A stretch of DNA of 14,997 bases, taken from CAZWTD01 sp964637345 (GTDB taxonomy: Bacteria > Patescibacteriota > Patescibacteriia > HK-STAS-PATE-3). The translations under genes were made by a program, and so were the position numbers. The notes below the pieces were generated by a model, which worked only from the letters and a program-made list of their open reading frames with translations, made no database searches and was not told the DNA's origin. Numbering within the stretch: position 1 is the first letter of the stretch; the number at the start of each line of letters is the position of its first letter. The stretch covers positions 1 to 14,997 of the forward strand of contig CAZWTD010000024.1 of the NCBI GenBank assembly GCA_964637345.1. Reading direction: 5' to 3'. Below are positions 1 through 6,392 of the stretch, piece by piece.

Positions 1-334
<334 letters not shown>

Positions 335-459
335 ACGTCAGAGGACGAGAACAGAAAAGTGACAAGTTGCTGGTGGCGAGTTACTGTGGTAACTTGAAAC
401 CTGGAACTTGGATTGAACTATTTGTGCGTTTCCTCTACTTCTCTTTTCAGACGATCTGA

Positions 460-579
460 ATGCAAAAACTGAAACAGTACCGGGTCACTCTAGGCCTGGT
501 GCTCGTTGGACTGATTGTGACGGCATTTGTGGGAGCAGTTCTCCTCATGTCTCCGGCTACCTTAATTGGTCCAACCTAA
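460..579 (+). CDS. Putative 39-aa hydrophobic peptide encoded in the 23S-5S spacer
   Basis: An ATG-to-TAA frame of 39 codons lies wholly between 23S and 5S rRNA. The product starts with a basic head (MQKLKQYR), followed by about 22 continuous hydrophobic residues (LGLVLVGLIV, then TAFVGAVLLM), then a short polar tail (SPATLIGPT). That is the layout of a single-span membrane peptide with the N-terminus inside. No Shine-Dalgarno is visible. Instead a small perfect hairpin (TCAGA-CGA-TCTGA, 447-459) abuts the start codon. The stop is 7 nt before the 5S processing stem at 587. The composition looks more protein-like than random spacer, but an ORF this short in transcribed rRNA spacer can arise by chance, and I recognise no family. 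Confidence 0.35.
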   Translation: MQKLKQYRVTLGLVLVGLIVTAFVGAVLLMSPATLIGPT

Positions 580-586
580 GCCATCA

Positions 587-731
587 GATCAACGCACTGT
601 TCCCGGTGTTTCAAGCCCCAGGGTCACACCCGATCCCATTCCGAACTCGGTCGTTAAGCCTGGGAGCGCCGATGATACTCCGAGGCATATCGGCGGGAAA
701 GTAGGCCAATGCCGGGAACAGTGCGCTGATC
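587..731 (+). other. Long processing stem enclosing 5S rRNA
   Basis: Bases 587-606 and 712-731 are inverted complements over 20 positions with one mismatch (A591 opposite C727). The inner 9 bp or so are helix I of 5S itself. The outer part extends the helix about 11 bp into flanking sequence on both sides. Such a duplex around a pre-rRNA is the usual substrate for processing by a double-strand-specific RNase. The role is inferred from the structure. Confidence 0.7.
599..719 (+). rRNA. rrf: 5S ribosomal RNA
   Basis: The gene shows the conserved 5S blocks in order: CACACCCGATCCCATTCCGAACTCGG near 626-651 (loop B/helix III region), GTTAAGCC near 653-660, GCCGATGATACTCCG near 668-682, and GGGAAAGTAGG near 695-705. 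The ends TGTTCCCGG and CCGGGAACA pair as helix I. Length is about 120 nt, the normal size. It lies about 265 nt downstream of 23S on the same strand and is directly followed by a terminator, so it is the last gene of the rRNA unit. Exact ends are estimated from helix I. Confidence 0.95.
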
Positions 732-736
732 ACAGG

Positions 737-763
737 ATCCCCTTGAATAGGGGGTTTTGTTTT
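737..763 (+). terminator. Rho-independent terminator of the rRNA operon
   Basis: ATCCCC (737-742) pairs with GGGGGT (750-755) around a 7-nt loop, and the hairpin is followed by TTTGTTTT. It sits immediately after the 5S processing stem. Confidence 0.75.
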
Positions 764-784
764 ACCTATTTTTTTGAGTATGAT
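757..784 (+). promoter_or_regulatory. Putative promoter for the 89-aa membrane protein
   Basis: A TATGAT hexamer (779-784, five of six matches to the -10 consensus) lies 28 nt before the ATG at 813. A weak -35-like TTGTTT at 757-762 overlaps the T-tract of the rRNA terminator. The -10 is good and the -35 is poor. Confidence 0.45.
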
Positions 785-812
785 AGGTTATTTTTTGAAA
801 GGAGGGGTCGTG

Positions 813-1082
813 ATGCCTCTACACCGAGTATTCGATCTTTCTGCTCAAGGCCTTCTCGTTCTCGGGTTTCTAACGATGTTCGTTTCCTGGGTTCGGTATG
901 TTCCGGTCTGGGAACGCCATTTCGTGAACTCCCTGCCCTTCTTCGATCGTGAGCGGTACCTCCCCATCTGGAGCCGAACGTATCGAGCTCGTTTCCAGAA
1001 CGGTGGATACGGGATTCACCTGACCGGAGCCGCCCTCGCCTTCATCGGAGTAACCGCGCACCTCATCTTCCTGGTGCTTTAG
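813..1082 (+). CDS. 89-aa two-span membrane protein of unknown function
   Basis: I do not recognise a family. The ATG at 813 is preferred over the upstream in-frame ATG at 774 because a strong Shine-Dalgarno (AAGGAGGGG, 799-807) sits 5-6 nt before it, and 774 lies upstream of the likely -10 box. Residues about 8-28 and 67-89 are hydrophobic and look like two transmembrane helices. They are joined by a loop of about 38 residues rich in Trp, Arg and aromatic residues (VRYVPVWERHFVNS, then RERYLPIWSRTYRARF). The protein ends right at the last helix. The gene is flanked by the rRNA terminator and by its own strong terminator at 1101-1133, so it is probably monocistronic. It belongs to the group of short strong-SD genes in this window. 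Confidence 0.75.
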   Translation: MPLHRVFDLSAQGLLVLGFLTMFVSWVRYVPVWERHFVNSLPFFDRERYLPIWSRTYRARFQNGGYGIHLTGAALAFIGVTAHLIFLVL

Positions 1083-1100
1083 CACCGAACGCCCCCTTCC

Positions 1101-1133
1101 GCCGCTCGACTGCTGTCGAGCGGCCTTCTTTTT
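1101..1133 (+). terminator. Rho-independent terminator after the 89-aa gene
   Basis: A perfect 10-bp stem GCCGCTCGAC/GTCGAGCGGC with a TGCT tetraloop is followed by CTTCTTTTT. It starts 18 nt after the stop codon at 1082. Confidence 0.92.
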
Positions 1134-1137
1134 CAGC

Positions 1138-1174
1138 ATAAGAAGAAGGGGCCCGCTACAGATGTAGGGGCCCC
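1138..1174 (-). terminator. Probable terminator for the MFS gene (minus strand)
   Basis: GGGGCCC-(G)-CTAC (1148-1159) pairs with GTAGGGGCCCC (1164-1174), giving 11 bp with one bulge and a 4-nt loop. Read on the minus strand the loop is ATCT and the stem is followed by TTCTTCTTATGC, a T-rich tail. It lies back-to-back with the plus-strand terminator at 1101-1133, as expected between convergent units. It is about 165 nt beyond the MFS stop. Confidence 0.65.
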
Positions 1175-1175
1175 G

Positions 1176-1249
1176 GTGCCGCGAGGCGACTGCGGAGTAG
1201 AACCGCATTCAGCTGAGTCGCTTCGATAGCGTCTCGCTTGGCACGAAGC
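1176..1249 (-). other. Nested-hairpin intergenic element, possible structured 3' UTR
   Basis: Within 74 nt several stems nest. GTGCC (1176-1180) pairs with GGCAC (1240-1244). GCGAG (1181-1185) pairs with CTCGC (1233-1237). GCGAC (1186-1190) pairs with GTCGC (1217-1221). TGCGG (1191-1195) pairs with CCGCA (1203-1207) around a 7-nt loop. An alternative stem GCTTCG/CGAAGC joins 1220-1225 and 1244-1249. The strand is ambiguous because the pairings exist on both. If the MFS gene is read to the terminator at 1138-1174, this is its 3' UTR. No known RNA family is recognised. Confidence 0.4.
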
Positions 1250-1337
1250 TCATCTCTCGCGGGAGAAGGTGCCTGGTCAGTTGGTAACTAAAGCTAAGCA
1301 TAACTGATTGCAGTTCTACGTCAAATATTTCGCAGAG

Positions 1338-2573
1338 TTACGCCGTTTTCTTGAGGGAAATGTTGTTTGGCGTGAAAACGAGAAGGAGAAGTCCGGCAAT
1401 GACCCCAACTGCGCCAATAATCGCGAAGCTATTGGAACTTCCAAAAGCCTCGGCGAGAAAGCCGGCAACCATCGGGCCGATCACGTAACCGATATTCGTA
1501 AAGAAATCTTGAACTCCCTCTATCTCCTTTTCAACGCGAGGCGCTTCGGAAATGTAGTCGGCATAGACGCCGTTTACTGCTGGCCAGGCCATGGCAATCG
1601 CGGCGGAGGCGAGGAAAATTGTTCCGACGATAAGGAAAGGATTTTCTACAATGGCCAGGAGCGTCAAAATGCCAGAGCCGACGGCAAAGGAGAGAAAGCT
1701 CGCCCGTTTTTTTCCAAGCTTGCTTGTCATTGAGCCAACAAACCAGCCAATGAGGAGGGAGGGAAGCGTATACGCAGTTAAAATAACGCCCTCAAAGTCT
1801 CCGAACGCGTCAAAGTTTTCCGCAAAGAGGGGTCCAATCGTCCAAAAAAAGGCGTCGACAATGTTGAGAAGCATCGTCAGTAAGAGAATCGGGAAAATTT
1901 TTCGTCCGATTCCTTCCCAGAGACGGATTTCGCGAAGAAAATTTACCCGCGGCTCAATCGGCTCTTTTTTCTTTTTCTTTGTGCGCGTTAGGCGCAAGAG
2001 AATGAAGAAAAAGCCCAGGCCCATGAGGAGGAAAATCCAAGAGAGGGCGAAGGGTTCCCAATCGACAATTTCGCCGAGGACGAGTCCGGTGAGGATCGGA
2101 GCGAGCATGTAGCCGAGCGATTGAAAGACCGAGATGACCCCGAAGCTTGAGGAGTGCTCCTCCGGAGTAACCTCACGGCTCACGAAGTCGAAGTTTCCGA
2201 AATTATGGAGGTCGTAGTAGAAACCCCAGAGCGCCATGGCGATGAGGAACATCCAGATAGCCGTAGCCTGCCAGAGGATGAGCGGATAAAGGAGCGCGAC
2301 GGCGAACATGATCAAGAAAACGCGACGGAAGTTCGTGCTTGGGAAATATTTGCTGATAAGAAAGTCAAAAACTGCGCCCGCAATTGACGATGTGCCGAGA
2401 ACGATCCCCATTGCCGAGACCGACATGTGTTCCGTCATGACGACTGGTGCAATGTAGGCCATTATCCCATCGAAGACCGCCCACATCATGACCATGAATG
2501 ACAGAGCGAAGAGGGGTTTCTTTGAAAAACCGTGACGGCGAACGTGGGTGGCGAGATGATGGAATGTTGGCAT
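1338..2573 (-). CDS. Major facilitator superfamily transporter
   Basis: The product is about 411 aa and almost entirely hydrophobic, with roughly 12 predicted membrane spans in two halves, the usual MFS size and layout. The central cytoplasmic loop is basic (RLTRTKKKKKEPIEPRVNF). A GSMTSKLGKKRASF segment in the second half resembles the MFS loop motif repeated between spans 8 and 9. The substrate cannot be read from the sequence, and a drug, sugar or metabolite exporter are all possible. The ATG at 2573 is preferred over a GTG at 2588 because a TATACT hexamer lies 6 nt before this ATG and overlaps the codons after the GTG. This suggests a leaderless mRNA. There is no Shine-Dalgarno. It is transcribed alone and is convergent with the 89-aa gene. 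Confidence 0.85.
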   Translation of the reverse strand: MPTFHHLATHVRRHGFSKKPLFALSFMVMMWAVFDGIMAYIAPVVMTEHMSVSAMGIVLGTSSIAGAVFDFLISKYFPSTNFRRVFLIMFAVALLYPLILWQATAIWMFLIAMALWGFYYDLHNFGNFDFVSREVTPEEHSSSFGVISVFQSLGYMLAPILTGLVLGEIVDWEPFALSWIFLLMGLGFFFILLRLTRTKKKKKEPIEPRVNFLREIRLWEGIGRKIFPILLLTMLLNIVDAFFWTIGPLFAENFDAFGDFEGVILTAYTLPSLLIGWFVGSMTSKLGKKRASFLSFAVGSGILTLLAIVENPFLIVGTIFLASAAIAMAWPAVNGVYADYISEAPRVEKEIEGVQDFFTNIGYVIGPMVAGFLAEAFGSSNSFAIIGAVGVIAGLLLLVFTPNNISLKKTA

Positions 2574-2579
2574 GGAAAT

Positions 2580-2608
2580 AGTATACACGAGCTTGGGCGA
2601 GATCGGAA
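2580..2608 (-). promoter_or_regulatory. Putative promoter of the MFS gene
   Basis: Read on the minus strand, a TATACT box (2580-2585) lies 6 nt before the ATG at 2573. A poor -35-like TTCCGA stands 17 nt further upstream. The -10 is five of six to consensus. The close spacing predicts a transcript starting at or next to the start codon. Confidence 0.5.
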
Positions 2609-2615
2609 TTCCGAA

Positions 2616-2655
2616 ATAAGAAGAAGCCCCGCATCTAGAGATCTAGACGCGGGGC
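2616..2655 (-). terminator. Terminator of the 113-aa gene (minus strand)
   Basis: GCCCCGC (2626-2632) pairs with GCGGGGC (2649-2655). After one mismatch an inner TCTAG/CTAGA stem closes a 4-nt loop. On the minus strand the loop is ATCT and the tail is TTCTTCTTATTT. It lies 36 nt after the 113-aa stop. Confidence 0.8.
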
Positions 2656-2690
2656 AGGTGTGCGAAGTTGAGTGAAAAGGGCGTAGGAGA

Positions 2691-3032
2691 TCAGGCCGGG
2701 ACCGGTCGTTGGGAATACGCAGCGGCGATGTGATCCGGAAGCGACTCCTTCGTCAGTCCTCCCAGGTGCGGCTGATCGCCGTTGAAAGAAATGTTCCAGA
2801 GCTCAGAGGTGGGCTCCTCCCTGGGCTCTTGCCGGATTTCCACGTAAGAGAGCGTTGCGGGATCGACCTTGAACTCGGCTCGAACTGCCATCAGAAAGGC
2901 CGAGAGTGCCAGCAGCGGCGAGAGACCATTCTTTCGGCCTACCCAGAAGTACAGGCGGTTCCCGTCACGAACCGCTTCAACGGTCCGATTCTTCCTCTCG
3001 TGTTTGAAACTGAGCGTACGCCTCTCGATCAT
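2691..3032 (-). CDS. 113-aa orphan protein of unknown function
   Basis: I recognise no family. The protein is soluble and of mixed composition. It has a basic N-terminus (MIERRTLSFKHERKNRTVEAVRDGNRLYFWVGRKNG), a short hydrophobic patch (residues about 38-50, LSPLLALSAFLMA), an acidic/Pro-containing stretch (EIRQEPREEPTSE), and a C-terminus rich in Gly and Pro. The start is supported by a strong purine Shine-Dalgarno (GGGAGGGGG) just before the ATG. A promoter and a terminator bracket the gene, so it is monocistronic. It is divergent from rnj and shares a 111-bp intergenic region containing two perfect inverted repeats. Confidence 0.72.
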   Translation of the reverse strand: MIERRTLSFKHERKNRTVEAVRDGNRLYFWVGRKNGLSPLLALSAFLMAVRAEFKVDPATLSYVEIRQEPREEPTSELWNISFNGDQPHLGGLTKESLPDHIAAAYSQRPVPA

Positions 3033-3050
3033 ATCCCCCTCCCCTGGGTT

Positions 3051-3079
3051 ATTTGAGACGCGGTTGTTCCTTGGAACAA
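3051..3079 (-). promoter_or_regulatory. Putative promoter of the 113-aa gene with overlapping operator
   Basis: On the minus strand TTGTTC (3074-3079) and TCAAAT (3051-3056) are separated by exactly 17 nt and lie upstream of the Shine-Dalgarno. The -35 hexamer is inside the perfect inverted repeat TTGTTCC-TT-GGAACAA (3064-3079). A protein bound there would cover the -35. The promoter hexamers are moderate (three to four of six). Confidence 0.45.
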
Positions 3080-3107
3080 GCTAAAATACCACACCCGAGT
3101 GAACTCG
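3064..3107. promoter_or_regulatory. Two perfect inverted repeats between the 113-aa gene and rnj
   Basis: TTGTTCC-TT-GGAACAA (3064-3079) and CGAGT-GA-ACTCG (3096-3107) are each perfect, with 2-nt centres. Such compact palindromes are typical of dimeric repressor sites, but no specific regulator is recognised. They lie just upstream of the rnj -10 region and over the promoter of the divergent gene. Confidence 0.45.
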
Positions 3108-3133
3108 TCAAGACGAAGAAAATATGGTATGCT
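3105..3133 (+). promoter_or_regulatory. Putative extended -10 promoter of rnj
   Basis: TGGTATGCT (3125-3133) reads as an extended -10 (TGn-TATGCT). A TCGTCA hexamer 17 nt upstream is four of six to the -35. The box ends 10 nt before the ATG at 3144, so the transcript would have almost no leader. Confidence 0.5.
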
Positions 3134-3143
3134 CTGACAAAGC

Positions 3144-4940
3144 ATGACTCCGAATCAACCGCAACGCCCGAAACGCTTTTCCCGACGACCTCGCTGGTCG
3201 AAGCATGAGAAACCGAACCCAATGCCGGCTGAGCACCGGAAGGGGTCTTCGGCGCGGCCGGGTGGACACGGGGCGCGTGGAAATACTCTGCGGCTTATTC
3301 CGCTCGGGGGGATGGAAGAAGTCGGGCGAAATTCAATGATCGTTGAATATGGGAAAGATATTCTCATCATCGATCTTGGACTGCAGTTTCCCGAAGATGA
3401 CATGCCCGGGGTTGATTACAGTATTCCGAACGTTGCATACCTGAAAGGAAAAGAGCGGAACATTCGCGGGATTATCGTGACCCACGGGCATTACGATCAC
3501 ATTGGCGGCATCCCGCACCTCGCGCCTCGCCTGGGGAATCCTCCGATCTACTCGACGGATCTTACGCTGGCGATGATCCAGAAGAAGCAGGAAGATATCG
3601 ACCCGAAGCATAAACTTCGCCTGGTCCCGGTGAAAACCTCAACGAAGCTGACGCTCGGCGCTTTCCGTGTTGAGTTCATGGGCTTGTCCCATAATATTCC
3701 GGCTAGTCTTGGTATTGTTATTGGGACTCCGCTCGGGACCGTCGTTCACACTGGCGACTTCAAGCTTGATGAGTACAGCGAAGTCCGGAATGAAACCGAG
3801 TTTCGAAAGATTGAGCAGCTCCGGAAGCGAGGCGTTTTTGTGCTTATGTGTGACTCAACAAACGCGCCGCAACAGGGGAAGCAGCTTTCCGAGCGAGACA
3901 TTGAGAAGAACCTCGAGGAGATGTTTCGGATTGCGAAAGGTCGGATGATTTTCGCAACATTCGCCTCGTTGATTTCTCGGATTCAGCAGATCGTTCGCTT
4001 GGCCGAGAAGTACCGAAGAAAAATTCTCATCGAAGGGTATTCGATGAAAACGAACGTTGAAATCGCGCAGCGACTCGGCTACCTGAAGATTCCGAAAGGC
4101 ATGCTTATCAAGCCGCAGGAGATGAAGCGCTTCCCGAACAATCGGCTTGTCATTCTCTCGACGGGAGCCCAAGGCGAAGAGCGGGCCGTGCTCATGCGGA
4201 TTGCGAACCGAGAGCATAAGTACCTCCAAATCGAAAAAGATGATCTCGTTGTATTTTCTTCATCAGTCGTTCCGGGAAACGAGCGGGCTGTTCAGCGATT
4301 GAAAGACGGCCTCTACCGTGCGGGCGCTGAAGTGATCGATTCGAAGATGCTCGACATCCACGCCGGCGGACACGCGAAGTCCGACGACCTCCGCTGGTTT
4401 ATCCGGACGATTAAGCCGAAGTATTTTGTTCCGATTGAGGGGAATCATTCCTTCCTTCGTATGAATGCAAAGTATGCGGTTGAGGAAGGCCTTCCGCCGG
4501 CGAATGCCCTGGTTGCCGACAACGGTCAGGTTATGGAATTTACGAAGACCGGCGGCCGCTTAACCGATGAACGCGTTCCGACGGATCATGTGTTTGTTGA
4601 CGGTTTAGGCGTTGGCGATGTTTCCCACATTATCCTTCGCGACCGGAAACAGCTGGCTGATGGCGGCATGGTGCTCATTGTCGCCATGGTTGAAGGTCGA
4701 ACCGGCCGGCCGATTGGGCGCCCGGAAATCCTTACCCGCGGCTTTCTTTTCCCTCAGGCGAACCAAGGCCTTATGGACGACATCCGCCGGGCCGTGAAAA
4801 AAGCCCTCGTTGACCGCGAGCCGAAGACCCAGGCGAACGAGACCGACCTCCGGAACAAGGTTCGGAAGGCCGTTGAGAAGCTCGTGTTCCAGAGGATTGA
4901 ACGCGAACCGATGATTCTTCCCGTCATTATTGAGACGTAA
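3144..4940 (+). CDS. rnj: Ribonuclease J
   Basis: This is a metallo-beta-lactamase/beta-CASP ribonuclease of 598 aa that acts in mRNA decay and RNA 5'-end processing in the cytoplasm. Residues 1-46 are a Lys/Arg/Pro-rich extension that is probably disordered. The conserved domain begins at LRLIPLGGMEEVGRN (49-63). The zinc motif is HGHYDH (114-119), where most RNase J proteins have E rather than Y. Further metal ligands are expected at H183 (LSHNIP) and D205 (HTGDFKLD). The beta-CASP region shows CDSTNA (236-241), ATFASLISRIQQI (271-283), STGAQGE (339-345), SSSVVPGNE (372-380) and HAGGHA (406-411). The C-terminal domain carries VDGLGVGDVSHIILRDR (485-501). No Shine-Dalgarno is visible. The length is normal apart from the extension. 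trpS follows after one base. Confidence 0.97.
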   Translation: MTPNQPQRPKRFSRRPRWSKHEKPNPMPAEHRKGSSARPGGHGARGNTLRLIPLGGMEEVGRNSMIVEYGKDILIIDLGLQFPEDDMPGVDYSIPNVAYLKGKERNIRGIIVTHGHYDHIGGIPHLAPRLGNPPIYSTDLTLAMIQKKQEDIDPKHKLRLVPVKTSTKLTLGAFRVEFMGLSHNIPASLGIVIGTPLGTVVHTGDFKLDEYSEVRNETEFRKIEQLRKRGVFVLMCDSTNAPQQGKQLSERDIEKNLEEMFRIAKGRMIFATFASLISRIQQIVRLAEKYRRKILIEGYSMKTNVEIAQRLGYLKIPKGMLIKPQEMKRFPNNRLVILSTGAQGEERAVLMRIANREHKYLQIEKDDLVVFSSSVVPGNERAVQRLKDGLYRAGAEVIDSKMLDIHAGGHAKSDDLRWFIRTIKPKYFVPIEGNHSFLRMNAKYAVEEGLPPANALVADNGQVMEFTKTGGRLTDERVPTDHVFVDGLGVGDVSHIILRDRKQLADGGMVLIVAMVEGRTGRPIGRPEILTRGFLFPQANQGLMDDIRRAVKKALVDREPKTQANETDLRNKVRKAVEKLVFQRIEREPMILPVIIET

Positions 4941-4941
4941 T

Positions 4942-5925
4942 ATGGCGACGAAAAAACTCCGGGTTTTTTCCGGAATCCAACCTTCGGGCGAGCTCCATGT
5001 TGGAAACTACCTCGGCGCTTTGAAACAATGGCTCCCCTTGCAGAAGACGCATGAGTGTTTTTTCTCGATCGTCGATCTTCACGCGATTACTGTTCCCTAC
5101 CACCAAGTCGAGCTTCCCGGCCGGATTTTCAGCGCGGCGCTTGATTACCTCTCGGCTGGACTCGACCCCAAAAAGGTAACTATTTTTGTTCAATCGCATG
5201 TACCCGAGCATACGGAATTAGCGTGGTTGTTAAATACTATTACTCCAGTAGCCGAGCTTGAGCGCATGACGCAGTATAAGGAGAAAACTGAACGTAGTGG
5301 AATTCTGATGGGTTTACTTGATTATCCGGTTCTTATGGCCGCGGATATTCTGCTCTATAAGACGTATGTCGTCCCAGTCGGCGAGGATCAGAAGCAGCAC
5401 GTTGAACTTACCCGCGTGATTGCGCGAAAGTTTAACCAGCGTTTTGGAAACGTTTTTCTCGAACCGCAGGTCCAGTTAACCGAAGCGAAGCGCATTATGT
5501 CGCTCGCCGATCCGTCGAAGAAGATGTCGAAGTCGCTCGGGCCGAAGCACTATATCGCGCTCACCGACTCACCTGATATCATCCGCGAGAAAGTCGGCAA
5601 GGCGGTTACGGATACGGGCGGAAGCGCGACCGGTACGATGAGTCCGGGTGTGATGAGTCTCCTGACGCTTCTGGATGAATTTGCGCCCCGCAAGTCGCTA
5701 GCCTACCGGAAAGCTTACGAGAACAAGACGATCCGTTACGCAGATTTGAAGAAGGACCTGGCTGATGCGATTATCGCAACCCTAAGGCCCTTCCAAGAGA
5801 AACGAGCCAAGCTCGCGAAACAGCCGAAAGCCGTCCGGGCTATTTTGAATGACGGGGCGAAACGCGCCCGGGTGGTCGCGAAAAAGACCCTTGCCGAGGC
5901 GAAGGCTGCGATGGGTCTCGTTTAG
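4942..5925 (+). CDS. trpS: Tryptophanyl-tRNA synthetase
   Basis: This class I aminoacyl-tRNA synthetase charges tRNA-Trp with tryptophan. Its 327 aa is the usual bacterial length. The nucleotide-binding signature appears as GELHVGN (16-22, the HIGH equivalent) right after SGIQPS. DLLDYP-type substrate elements (GLLDYPVLMAADILLYK, 124-140) and VGEDQKQHVELTRVIA (146-161) follow, then KMSKS at 194-198. The start at 4942 is the first ATG after the rnj stop (4938-4940), with one base between the genes. An in-frame TTG at 4930 would overlap rnj and is less likely. No Shine-Dalgarno is seen, so translational coupling to rnj is plausible. A hairpin repeat lies downstream. Confidence 0.97.
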   Translation: MATKKLRVFSGIQPSGELHVGNYLGALKQWLPLQKTHECFFSIVDLHAITVPYHQVELPGRIFSAALDYLSAGLDPKKVTIFVQSHVPEHTELAWLLNTITPVAELERMTQYKEKTERSGILMGLLDYPVLMAADILLYKTYVVPVGEDQKQHVELTRVIARKFNQRFGNVFLEPQVQLTEAKRIMSLADPSKKMSKSLGPKHYIALTDSPDIIREKVGKAVTDTGGSATGTMSPGVMSLLTLLDEFAPRKSLAYRKAYENKTIRYADLKKDLADAIIATLRPFQEKRAKLAKQPKAVRAILNDGAKRARVVAKKTLAEAKAAMGLV

Positions 5926-5940
5926 CCTCTCCATGCGTCA

Positions 5941-6042
5941 CCCCGGGCAGTCATTTCGACCGAAGGGAGAAATCTCCGTAGCCCTACGCGTCTTGGAGAC
6001 CTCTCCTCCCCGCCTTCGGCGGATCGTCGAGGTGACACGGGG
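5941..6042. repeat. Dispersed-type imperfect inverted repeat between trpS and the GIY-YIG gene
   Basis: The arms start with GTCATTTCGACCGAAGGG (5950-5967) and, inverted, GTCACCTCGACGATCC (ending at 6036), and converge on AATCTCC/GGAGACC in the centre. CCCCG (5941-5945) and CGGGG (6038-6042) close the outside. Sequences of the GTCATTTCGACCGAAGG type are common dispersed palindromic repeats in environmental bacterial genomes. The element lies between convergent genes and may also act as a bidirectional transcription stop. Confidence 0.6.
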
Positions 6043-6047
6043 AGAGT

Positions 6048-6356
6048 TCAGGGGACAGAATCTCCAGACCAATCCTTCGCCAAGTCGTCCCAGTTTGGAT
6101 TCACGGAATTTACGAGAGCCCTTTTCTTCTCACGCCGATACTTTTTCATTTGCTTTTCTCTGAGAATTGCTTCGGTTGGGTTATCGTACTCTTCAAAGTA
6201 CACAAGTTTATCGACGTAGTATCGTTTTGTGAATCCTTCCTGCTCGCGAGATTTATGCTGACGAATACGCCCCTCTAGATTACCAGAAACGCCAACGTAG
6301 AGCACCGTGTTCCATTGGTTGCTCATGATGTAGACATGGAATCGACGTTCAGACAT
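6048..6356 (-). CDS. GIY-YIG family small nuclease-like protein
   Basis: The 102-aa single-domain protein belongs to the GIY-YIG family (the UvrC N-terminal-like, YhbQ-type group). FHVYIMSNQ (6-14) stands for the GIY element, and LYVGVSGNLEGRIRQHK (19-35) for the YIG element and its helix with the conserved Arg. GFTKRYYVDKLVYFEEYDN, AILREKQMKKYRREKKRALV and a terminal NPNWDDL are standard for this group, which also has the catalytic Glu in the REKQ helix. The physiological substrate is not known for most members. It is the last gene of the minus-strand cluster, 36 nt after murI. A weak purine stretch (GGAAAGAAG) precedes the ATG. The last few residues run up to the hairpin repeat. Confidence 0.9.
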   Translation of the reverse strand: MSERRFHVYIMSNQWNTVLYVGVSGNLEGRIRQHKSREQEGFTKRYYVDKLVYFEEYDNPTEAILREKQMKKYRREKKRALVNSVNPNWDDLAKDWSGDSVP

Positions 6357-6392
6357 ACGAACTTCTTTCCGTCGCTCATTGCGGCCCGCGAC

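Noticed and set aside
1176..1244. tRNA-like fold (7-nt TTCGATA loop, 7-nt anticodon-like loop) in the intergenic element
   Set aside because: There is no D-arm, the loop lacks U33, the T-arm has a reversed closing pair, and the acceptor pairing is interrupted. I do not call it a tRNA.
1591..2112. 173-aa plus-strand ORF
   Set aside because: Antisense to the MFS gene, highly basic, with no start signal. It is a shadow of codon bias on the other strand.
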